Source: JBCBGF01 sp039820585
GTDB lineage: Bacteria > Pseudomonadota > Alphaproteobacteria > Rhodobacterales > Rhodobacteraceae
NCBI GenBank assembly: GCA_039820585.1
Contig: JBCBPV010000025.1
Span: forward strand, 1-46,265
Reading direction: 5' to 3'
DNA length: 46,265 bases
Positions 40,081-46,265 of the stretch are shown one piece after another. Position 1 is the stretch's first letter. Each line of letters opens with the position of its first letter. Made by a program: the position numbers and the translations under genes. Under the pieces are notes generated by a model that saw nothing but the letters and a program-made list of their open reading frames with translations, did no database searches and was not told the origin of the DNA.

Positions 40081-40608
40081 TTAGCTGGCGCAGCGGTTGG
40101 CCGCCTCTTCCACCGCAGCGGTAAAACCAAGAAGCGAGAAGGTGTCTTTTGTCACCGTTCCACGCGACGACCGCGCCGTTAGCACCGCCAATGTGCCGCG
40201 CTTCATCGCCGTGGTGATCCGCGCATCATCCGCGGCCGAGGCCGGCCAGGCCCATTCGCCATCGGTAAACAGCTCAAACGTAGCATCGTCGATTTGCATC
40301 GACACGGTGGAGCCATCAGCAAACGGATAGCCGCCGGTAAAGGCCAGTTCGCCCGCCACGCCCGATCCCGGGCGATGGGTCACAAACAACAAGATATCGC
40401 CGCGCCGCACAGCCACGACGCGGTCATCGCGGGTGTTCACCGTTTCCTTGGGCGCGGATACGCTCCAACACTCGGTCGGGTCGGTTTCGACAAAGACCGA
40501 CCAATCGGTTTCCGCCGCCACCCTGTTTGATGATTCCTGCGCGAATGCCGTGTTTCCGCCGAACACGACAGCGGCCACCGCAAGGCCCGTCACAATCCGT
40601 CCTGTCAT
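40081..40608 (-). CDS. Invasion-associated locus B (IalB) family exported protein
   Basis: A 175-residue periplasmic protein with a signal peptide ending at AFA (residue 23). Family marks are DWSVFVETDPTECWSVSAPK, VNTRDDRVVAVRRGDILLFV with FVTHRPG, and a C-terminal FSLLGFTAAVEEAANRC. The two cysteines (ECW and NRC) could pair. Members are widespread in free-living alphaproteobacteria, so no invasion role should be read from the name. It is followed by its own terminator and is probably monocistronic. Confidence 0.85.
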   Translation of the reverse strand: MTGRIVTGLAVAAVVFGGNTAFAQESSNRVAAETDWSVFVETDPTECWSVSAPKETVNTRDDRVVAVRRGDILLFVTHRPGSGVAGELAFTGGYPFADGSTVSMQIDDATFELFTDGEWAWPASAADDARITTAMKRGTLAVLTARSSRGTVTKDTFSLLGFTAAVEEAANRCAS

Positions 40609-40792
40609 CGCTGTCCTGCAGCCTCCAACTGTCTCTGCCTCCGGCCCTGCGCGTGTCTGTTCTTGGCTGACTTAGCGCTGCACAACCGTTTCAATTCGAT
40701 GCGTGAAACATAGCGCGTTCCGGGGCCGTTGTGAAACCCCTTGGCGCTAAAATGCGCGGCAATCCCTCATGACCATTTAGAGAGCCCTTGCT
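40609..40792. promoter_or_regulatory. Gap between grpE and the IalB-family gene
   Basis: A 184-base gap with both flanking genes on the minus strand; it must hold the promoter of the IalB-family gene. No strong -35/-10 pair, hairpin or RNA gene was recognised. Confidence 0.3.
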
Positions 40793-41395
40793 TCAGCTTT
40801 TCGGAGTTGAGCTGACACCTACCTGCGCAGGGCGCAACAGCCTGTCATGGATCATGAATCCGGCGGCCGCCACCTGGATAATCTCCCCCGCGACGGTGCC
40901 CGGCACCGGCGCCTCGAACATCGCCTGATGCAGTTGCGGGTCAAACGCATCTCCCACTTCGGGTGTAATCGGCTCAATCCCGTGCTTGCCGAAGACATTC
41001 ACCAGCTCGCGCAACGTCAGCTCAACCCCTTCCATCAGGGCCTTGTCAGCTGGGTTTTCCTCTTCCCGCGCGGCGTCGATGGCGCGGCGCAGGTTGTCAA
41101 ACACGGGCAACATATCGCGCGCCAGTTTCGATCCACCGTACTGCTCCGCCTCGCGGCGATCACGTTCTCCGCGTTTGCGCGCATTCTCGGCATCGGCAAG
41201 CGCCCGCATGAACCGGTCACGCATGTCATCGCGTTCGGCGATCAGTTGGGCAATCTGGTCATCCTCACCCGCATCCGCAGGCGCGGCGTCTTCTGCCTCT
41301 TCGCCCAGGGGATCAAACCCCTCTTCCAGCGCCTCCAGCTCTGCCTCTTGCAGGACATCGCGCTGTTCGTCGTCTTCGAGCTTTCGTTTGGCCAT
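40793..41395 (-). CDS. grpE: Nucleotide exchange factor GrpE
   Basis: A 200-residue DnaK co-chaperone that releases ADP from DnaK. It has the acidic, disordered N-terminus, a long helix (ERDDMRDRFMRALADAENAR), the KRGERDRREAEQYGGSKLAR segment, and the beta-wing with GVELTLRELVNVFGKHGIEP and FDPQLHQAMFEAPVPGT. ATG at 41395 is ten bases after the hrcA stop, so the two are a coupled heat-shock pair. An earlier frame start would overlap hrcA and looks non-coding. Confidence 0.95.
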   Translation of the reverse strand: MAKRKLEDDEQRDVLQEAELEALEEGFDPLGEEAEDAAPADAGEDDQIAQLIAERDDMRDRFMRALADAENARKRGERDRREAEQYGGSKLARDMLPVFDNLRRAIDAAREEENPADKALMEGVELTLRELVNVFGKHGIEPITPEVGDAFDPQLHQAMFEAPVPGTVAGEIIQVAAAGFMIHDRLLRPAQVGVSSTPKS

Positions 41396-41405
41396 ACCGT
41401 ATTCA

Positions 41406-42470
41406 CTACCCTCGATCGGACAATAACTTGCCCACCAGTTGCGCCGTGTAATCGACGATCGGAACGATCCGACCATAGTTCAACCGCGTCGGCCCGATGA
41501 CACCCACCGCGCCCACAATCTTTCGGTCAGCGTTCATATATGGAGAGACCACCAAAGAGGAACCCGAAAGTGAGAAAAGCTTGTTCTCGGAACCGATAAA
41601 AATGCGCACACCTTCGCCGCTCTCCGTCAACTCAAGAAAGTCTGCGATATCCCGCTTGCGCTCAAGGTCATCAAATAAGGTGCGGATGCGGTCAAAGTCC
41701 TGCTCTGTCTCAGGCGATTCCAGAAGGTTTGATCGCCCGCGCACAATCAGACGTTCATGCGGTTCGCCCTCATTTTCCCAGATCGCCAGACCGCTTTCGA
41801 CCATCTCACGCGCCAATTGATCCAACTCGCGCCGTCGCGCCGCAATCTCGGTCTGGATGGCGTTGCCCAACTCGCCAATGGTGTGGCCTTCGGCAATGGC
41901 GCTGATGAAGTTCGCGGCCTCGCGCATCGACGATGGGGTCTGCCCCGGCGGCGGCGTGAATACCCGGTTTTCCACATGACCGTCGGCGAACACCAGAACC
42001 ACAAGCGCGCGGTCCGAGGCGAGGCTGACAAACTCGATATGTTTGATCGGGGCTTCGTGCTTGGGCGCCAGCACAAGGCTTGCCCCCTGCGTCACACCCG
42101 ACAATGCCGATCCCACACGATCCAGCAATCCCGCCACATCGCTTTCATTGCTGCCCAGCGTCGCGTCGAGCTTTTCACGATCATCCAGCGACAGGTCGCC
42201 CACTTCCAACAACCCATCGACAAACATCCGCAATCCCAATTGTGTGGGCACGCGCCCGGCCGAGATATGGGGGCTGTCCAAAAGGCCCAGGTACTCCAGA
42301 TCCTGCATCACGTTGCGGATCGTTGCCGCGCTGACGGCTTCCGACATGGTGCGGGTCAGGGTGCGCGACCCGACGGGATCGCCGGTGTCCAGATATCCTT
42401 CGACCACGCGCCGAAACACCTCTCGGCTGCGGTCGTTCATCTCCTCGAAAATTTTTGAGCCGTCGTTCAT
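41406..42470 (-). CDS. hrcA: Heat-inducible transcription repressor HrcA
   Basis: A 354-residue repressor of chaperone genes. It has an N-terminal winged helix with SREVFRRVVEGYLDTGDPVG and AATIRNVMQDLEYLGLLDSP, then the GAF-like and dimerisation regions ending in NADRKIVGAVGVIGPTRLNY. ATG at 42470 with AAGGTG six bases before it is preferred to ATG 42488. HrcA normally binds CIRCE repeats. None was seen in its own upstream region, so autoregulation here is not supported. Confidence 0.95.
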   Translation of the reverse strand: MNDGSKIFEEMNDRSREVFRRVVEGYLDTGDPVGSRTLTRTMSEAVSAATIRNVMQDLEYLGLLDSPHISAGRVPTQLGLRMFVDGLLEVGDLSLDDREKLDATLGSNESDVAGLLDRVGSALSGVTQGASLVLAPKHEAPIKHIEFVSLASDRALVVLVFADGHVENRVFTPPPGQTPSSMREAANFISAIAEGHTIGELGNAIQTEIAARRRELDQLAREMVESGLAIWENEGEPHERLIVRGRSNLLESPETEQDFDRIRTLFDDLERKRDIADFLELTESGEGVRIFIGSENKLFSLSGSSLVVSPYMNADRKIVGAVGVIGPTRLNYGRIVPIVDYTAQLVGKLLSDRG

Positions 42471-42494
42471 CGCCACACCTTGGATCATCCGGCA

Positions 42495-42522
42495 CTTAAA
42501 AAGCCCACGCTGCCTTCGTCAA
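42495..42522 (-). promoter_or_regulatory. Candidate promoter for hrcA-grpE
   Basis: On the minus strand TTGACG (42522-42517) and TTTAAG (42500-42495) are 16 bases apart, about 24 bases ahead of the hrcA start. This is the best sigma-70-like match in the divergent region. Confidence 0.5.
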
Positions 42523-42527
42523 TCGGG

Positions 42528-42555
42528 TTGCATAAGGTCAGCGCACGCTTGTATC
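42528..42555 (+). promoter_or_regulatory. Candidate promoter for rph-rdgB-hemW
   Basis: TTGCAT (42528-42533) and TGTATC (42550-42555) are 16 bases apart on the plus strand, about 27 bases ahead of the rph start. The match is modest. Confidence 0.35.
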
Positions 42556-42582
42556 ACCCGGCCAATCCGGAAAGGACCCCCA

Positions 42583-43293
42583 ATGCGCCCATCTGGCCGT
42601 CAAATAAGCGAAATGCGCCCGATTTCAATCGAAACGGGCATCACCCGCCACGCCGAGGGGTCTTGCCTGATCAAGTGCGGGGATACCCATGTTCTGTGCA
42701 CCGCCAGCGTGGATGAACGCGTACCACCGTTTCTGAAGAACTCTGGCCTTGGCTGGGTGACAGCGGAATACGGGATGCTGCCGCGCGCCACGCACAGCCG
42801 GATGCGGCGTGAAGCCAAGAACGGCCAATCCGGGCGAACCCAAGAGATTCAGAGACTGATTGGCCGCAGTCTGCGTGCAGGGATCGACCGCGTTGCCCTG
42901 GGCGAGCGGCAGATCACAGTGGATTGCGATGTGATCCAGGCCGATGGCGGCACGCGCTGCGCGTCAATCACGGGCGGCTGGGTTGCGCTGCGGCTGGCGG
43001 TGAACAAGCTGATGAAAGCGGGCGATGTGTTGTCGGACCCGATGATGGATAACGTGGCGGCGGTCTCTTGCGGGATTTATGCGGGTCAGGCTGTGCTAGA
43101 CCTCGATTATCCCGAAGACAGCGAGGCGGGTGTGGACGGCAATTTCGTGATGACCGGCGGTGGTCGGTTGATTGAGGTGCAGATGTCGGCCGAGGGCGCC
43201 ACGTTTTCCCGTGAAGAGATGGGCACCATGGTCGATCTGGCCGAAGCAGGCGTGGCCGAGCTGGTCGCGGCACAGAACGCTGCGGTGGCATGA
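42583..43293 (+). CDS. rph: Ribonuclease PH
   Basis: A 236-residue phosphorolytic 3'-exonuclease that trims tRNA precursors. Strong family text includes MRPISIETGITRHAEGS, LPRATHSRMRREAKNGQSGR (phosphate-binding region), RTQEIQRLIGRSLRAGID, TVDCDVIQADGGTRCASITG and VDGNFVMTGGGRLIEVQ. ATG at 42583 has AAAGGA five bases before it. Its stop overlaps the rdgB start (ATGA), indicating coupling with the rest of the operon. Confidence 0.96.
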   Translation: MRPSGRQISEMRPISIETGITRHAEGSCLIKCGDTHVLCTASVDERVPPFLKNSGLGWVTAEYGMLPRATHSRMRREAKNGQSGRTQEIQRLIGRSLRAGIDRVALGERQITVDCDVIQADGGTRCASITGGWVALRLAVNKLMKAGDVLSDPMMDNVAAVSCGIYAGQAVLDLDYPEDSEAGVDGNFVMTGGGRLIEVQMSAEGATFSREEMGTMVDLAEAGVAELVAAQNAAVA

Positions 43294-43901
43294 CGCGGCG
43301 ACTGCATGAGAAAGAGATCGTCCTTGCCTCGCACAACGCGGGCAAACTGCGCGAAATAGACACGCTTTTGCGGCCTTTCGGGATCGCCACGCGGTCTGCG
43401 GCGTCCTTCGGGCTGGATGAGCCGGAAGAAACCGAAGACAATTTTGCCGGCAACGCCCGGATCAAGGCGCATTACGCAGCAAAGGGGTCTGGTTTGCCCG
43501 CGCTGTCTGATGACAGCGGGCTCGACGTGGATGCACTGGACGGCGCGCCGGGTGTCTATACGGCCGACTGGGCGGAAACGCCCAATGGCCGGGATTTTCC
43601 GATGGCGATGACCCGGGTTTGGGATCTTTTGGAAAAGGCCAACGCGCCAGAGCCCCGCACTGCGCGTTTTCGTTGCACGCTTTGCCTTGCCTGGCCGGAC
43701 GGCACCGACGTGGTCTTTGACGGCAAGGTCGAGGGCCGCCTGGTTTGGCCCATGCGCGGGACGCTTGGCTTCGGCTTCGATCCGATGTTCGTACCCAATG
43801 GCGAGACGGAAACCTTCGGCGAGATGGACCCAACGCGAAAACACAGCATGTCCCATCGTGCCGATGCCTTCGCCCAGCTTATCCGGGCCTGTCTTGCCTG
43901 A
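43290..43901 (+). CDS. rdgB: Non-canonical purine NTP pyrophosphatase RdgB/HAM1
   Basis: A 203-residue enzyme that removes ITP, dITP and XTP from the nucleotide pool. The opening IVLASHNAGKLREIDTLL, the SDDSGLDVDALDGAPGVYTA active-site block, and GFGFDPMFVPNG plus SHRADAF near the end are the usual signatures. It overlaps rph by four bases and hemW by 38, so it belongs to the three-gene operon. Length is normal. Confidence 0.95.
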   Translation: MTRRLHEKEIVLASHNAGKLREIDTLLRPFGIATRSAASFGLDEPEETEDNFAGNARIKAHYAAKGSGLPALSDDSGLDVDALDGAPGVYTADWAETPNGRDFPMAMTRVWDLLEKANAPEPRTARFRCTLCLAWPDGTDVVFDGKVEGRLVWPMRGTLGFGFDPMFVPNGETETFGEMDPTRKHSMSHRADAFAQLIRACLA

Positions 43902-45042
43902 AAACTGGCAGCGCGGTGGCTTTGGCCTGTATTTGCATTGGCCCTATTGCACCGCAAAGTGCCCTTATTGCGACTTCAACAGCCATGTGGCCGCCAGCAT
44001 CGACCAGGCCCGCTGGGCCTGCGCCTATGCATCGGAAATCAAACGGCTCGGCGCGGAAACCGGGGACCGCGTGTTGCATTCGGCGTTCTTCGGGGGCGGC
44101 ACGCCCAGCTTGATGGAACCCGACCTGGTCGGGCAGATCCTGGACACGGTGCGTGCCACCTGGACCACGGCGAACGATATCGAGATCACGCTTGAGGCAA
44201 ACCCGACCTCGGTAGAGGCCGGTCGGTTTGCGGCCTATCGCGATGCGGGGGTGAACCGGATCTCAATGGGGCTGCAGGCGCTGAACGATGCAGATCTGAA
44301 GCGCCTCGGGCGGTTGCATACGGTGGCAGAGGCGAAGGCGGCGCTGAACATGGCATTCGCCGCCTTTGATCGTGTAAGTTTTGATTTGATCTATGCGCGG
44401 CAACACCAGTCGCTAGACGCATGGCGGACCGAGCTCGGCGAAGCCGTACAAATGGCGCGGGGGCATCTGTCGCTTTACCAGTTGACGATCGAGGATGGCA
44501 CGGCGTTTGGCGACCGGCACAGCAAAGGCAAACTGCCCGGCCTGCCCGCGGATGATACCGGCGCGGACATGTACGCCCTGACGCAAGAAATCTGCGAGTC
44601 CGCCGGGCTGCCCGCCTATGAGATCTCCAACCATGCGGCGCCGGGACAAGCGTCGCAGCACAACCTGATCTATTGGCGCGGGGGTGACTATGCCGGGATT
44701 GGACCCGGTGCGCATGGGCGGTTGACGCAGGGGGGACAGCGCTATGCGACGGCGACACCGCTGGCACCGACGGCGTGGTTGAAACAGGTCGAAGACACCG
44801 GCGCAGGGGAGACGCCGCGCGAGGCGCTGAGTGCGGCGGATGTCGTGGCCGAGCGGGTGATGATGGGATTGCGGACGGTGGAGGGTATTGATCTTGCGGA
44901 TGATGCCCGTGAGTATATTAATTATAATAAAATCCATATGTTAGCTGATGATGGGCTGGTTTGTGTGGACGACAACGCCCTCTACGTTACAGCGAAAGGC
45001 CGCCCCCTGCTCAACGCACTCCTGCGCGAGATCCTGGCTTAA
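43864..45042 (+). CDS. hemW: Heme chaperone HemW (HemN-like radical SAM)
   Basis: A 392-residue radical-SAM-fold protein related to coproporphyrinogen dehydrogenase HemN. The motif CTAKCPYC (about residues 29-36) lies in LYLHWPYCTAKCPYCDFNSH, which matches HemW in lacking the fourth cysteine of HemN. FGGGTPSLM, GVNRISMGLQALND and GPGAHGRL are also typical. HemW binds and delivers heme rather than making it. The ATG at 43864 lies inside rdgB. The stretch 44911-44940, near the C-terminus, is strikingly AT-rich compared with the rest. Confidence 0.92.
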   Translation: MPSPSLSGPVLPENWQRGGFGLYLHWPYCTAKCPYCDFNSHVAASIDQARWACAYASEIKRLGAETGDRVLHSAFFGGGTPSLMEPDLVGQILDTVRATWTTANDIEITLEANPTSVEAGRFAAYRDAGVNRISMGLQALNDADLKRLGRLHTVAEAKAALNMAFAAFDRVSFDLIYARQHQSLDAWRTELGEAVQMARGHLSLYQLTIEDGTAFGDRHSKGKLPGLPADDTGADMYALTQEICESAGLPAYEISNHAAPGQASQHNLIYWRGGDYAGIGPGAHGRLTQGGQRYATATPLAPTAWLKQVEDTGAGETPREALSAADVVAERVMMGLRTVEGIDLADDAREYINYNKIHMLADDGLVCVDDNALYVTAKGRPLLNALLREILA

Positions 45043-45920
45043 TTGTCCGCCGCAATACGCCGGCACAGATCATCCAACTGCTCCAGCGATTTATATCTGA
45101 TCGTGATCGCCCCGCTTTCCTGCCCGGGCGGATGATCGATACTGACCTTCATCCGCAAGACGGCCATCAGATCCTGCTCCAGCATCTTGGTGTCCGCATC
45201 CTTGGCTCCTGTCCTCTCAGGCCGCGTTTTCGGCGCCGCGGCGCCCTTTGCCAACTTTTCAGCCTGGCGCACGGACAGTCCCTTTTTCACCACCTCACGC
45301 GCCAGCGTCAGCGGGTCGGCCGCTGTGATCAGCGCCCGCGCATGGCCCGCACTCAGCCGACCATCGGACACCATATCCAGCACCTCTTGCGGCAGAGCGA
45401 GAAGCCGCATGGCATTGGCGATATAGCTGCGGCTCTTGCCCAGCGCCTCGGCCATTTTTTCCTGTGTGTGCCCGAAGCGTTCCACCAGTTGCTTGTAGCC
45501 TGCCGCCTCTTCCACCGGGTTCAGATCCGCGCGCTGGATGTTTTCGATAATCGCAACTTCCAGCAGTTGCAGATCGTCGAACTCTCGGATGACGGCCGGC
45601 ACCGCATGCAGCTTGGCCATCTGCGCCGCGCGCCAGCGGCGTTCACCCGCTACGATCTGATACCGGTTCGGTGCCGCGGGATCGGGGCGCAGGATCAACG
45701 GCTGGATGATCCCCTGCTCTTCGATGGAGGCCGCAAGCTCTTGCAGCGCGGTCGCGTCAAACACGCGGCGCGGCTGATCGGGGTTGGCGGTGATCTGATC
45801 AATGGGGATCATATGATCGGCGGGCGGTGGCGCCTCCCCCGTGTCCGTCACAGGGGCAACATCGGCCATTAGGGCGGACAGACCACGGCCCAGTCCCCGG
45901 CGATCCTTTTTCTCAGCCAT
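45039..45920 (-). CDS. parB: Chromosome-partitioning protein ParB
   Basis: A 293-residue CTPase and parS-binding protein that loads onto DNA near the origin and recruits ParA and SMC. It has the N-terminal RRGLGRGLSALMAD peptide that stimulates ParA, the CTP-binding GERRWRAAQM motif (about residue 95), the helix-turn-helix (QEKMAEALGKSRSYIANAMR) and a C-terminal dimerisation domain. parA follows immediately upstream, and the gene converges on hemW with a four-base overlap. No parS site was noticed in the window. Proximity to the replication origin is likely, since parAB is usually origin-near. Confidence 0.96.
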   Translation of the reverse strand: MAEKKDRRGLGRGLSALMADVAPVTDTGEAPPPADHMIPIDQITANPDQPRRVFDATALQELAASIEEQGIIQPLILRPDPAAPNRYQIVAGERRWRAAQMAKLHAVPAVIREFDDLQLLEVAIIENIQRADLNPVEEAAGYKQLVERFGHTQEKMAEALGKSRSYIANAMRLLALPQEVLDMVSDGRLSAGHARALITAADPLTLAREVVKKGLSVRQAEKLAKGAAAPKTRPERTGAKDADTKMLEQDLMAVLRMKVSIDHPPGQESGAITIRYKSLEQLDDLCRRIAADN

Positions 45921-45931
45921 CGTTCCCTACC

Positions 45932-46265
45932 CTATGTTGTGGCTTCTGCGTAGCGGTCTACCATCTCTTGCGCCAACGCGCGATAGGCAACGCTGCCCTT
46001 CGACGTCTCGTCATACTCCAGGACAGGGATCGCAAATGACGGCGCTTCGCTCAGGCGGACGTTGCGCGGCACGATCGTATCGAACACCATCTCGCCCAAC
46101 GTTTCGCGCGCATCCACCTCAACCGCCCGGCTGAGGTTGTTGCGACGGTCGAACATGGTCATCACCACGCCTTCGATCCGCAGATCGGGGTTCGCGGATT
46201 GGCGCACCTCACGCACGGTGAGCATCAGTTGCGACAGACCTTCAAGCGCGAAGAACTCGCTCTGC
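45932..46265 (-). CDS. parA: ParA chromosome-partitioning ATPase, 5'-truncated by the window
   Basis: The last 110 or so residues of ParA; the gene continues beyond the right edge. Visible are LSQLMLTVREVRQSANPDLR, GVVMTMFDRRNNLSR and VFDTIVPRNVRLSEAPSF, which match the C-terminal half of chromosomal ParA/Soj. The Walker motifs lie outside the window. It ends 11 bases before the parB start, the usual parA-parB operon order. Confidence 0.93.
   Translation of the reverse strand, partial: QSEFFALEGLSQLMLTVREVRQSANPDLRIEGVVMTMFDRRNNLSRAVEVDARETLGEMVFDTIVPRNVRLSEAPSFAIPVLEYDETSKGSVAYRALAQEMVDRYAEATT

Noticed and set aside
42471..42582. CIRCE element (the usual HrcA operator) upstream of hrcA
   Set aside because: No TTAGCACTC-N9-GAGTGCTAA-like inverted repeat is present; only an ordinary promoter-like pair is seen.
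45039..46265. parS centromere site near parAB
   Set aside because: No TGTTTCACGTGAAACA-like palindrome was noticed here or elsewhere in the window; the sites are probably outside it.

Overview
The window looks like chromosome of a marine-type Rhodobacteraceae (Roseobacter-group) alphaproteobacterium. The base composition is GC-rich. It carries a CcrM-type GANTC methyltransferase next to rnhB, a LexA box of the alphaproteobacterial GAAC-N7-GAAC kind, the order gpmI-envC-ctpA-rppH, the block hrcA-grpE / rph-rdgB-hemW / parB-parA, and an IalB-family protein. I found no rRNA, tRNA, CRISPR array or insertion sequence.

Positions 1-19000 begin with an exopolysaccharide region. Two divergent arms flank a 620-base intergenic region. 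The minus arm holds an ExoY-type sugar transferase and a large TPR lipoprotein. The plus arm holds an ExeA-like ATPase, a GumC/Wzz chain-length protein and a CpsD tyrosine kinase. Together they resemble the polysaccharide module that accompanies exosortase (PEP-CTERM/VPLPA-CTERM) systems, but no exosortase lies inside the window. Next comes a tightly packed six-gene minus-strand operon (14848 to 7274): three glycosyltransferases, two unfamiliar proteins, and a sulfatase fused to RTX calcium-binding repeats. A further plus-strand glycosyltransferase, an unusual membrane-anchored winged-helix regulator with a small exported partner, and a small exported protein with a duplicated two-cysteine motif follow. 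The section closes with rnhB and ccrM.

Positions 19500-29100 hold a lipoprotein, then the plus-strand run gpmI, envC, ctpA, rppH (glycolysis, cell separation, protein processing, RNA decapping) and a methyltransferase. After these come dnaE2 behind a LexA-type box and tag. The DnaE2 lacks the usual C-terminal domain and has no imuA/imuB beside it.

Positions 29058-37447 are one co-directional minus-strand array: dapD, two conserved-looking unknowns, dapE, a DUF2064 transferase, rnr, a lytic transglycosylase and a QueG/reductive-dehalogenase-like iron-sulfur protein. It covers lysine and peptidoglycan precursor synthesis, RNA decay and wall turnover.

Positions 37542-46265 hold a LOG-family hydrolase, an orphan BrnA-type antitoxin with repeated operator-like sites, rlmN, an IalB-family protein, grpE and hrcA, then divergently rph-rdgB-hemW, and finally parB and the 3' end of parA. 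A striking layout feature is that five of the six convergent gene pairs overlap by exactly four bases at their stop codons.
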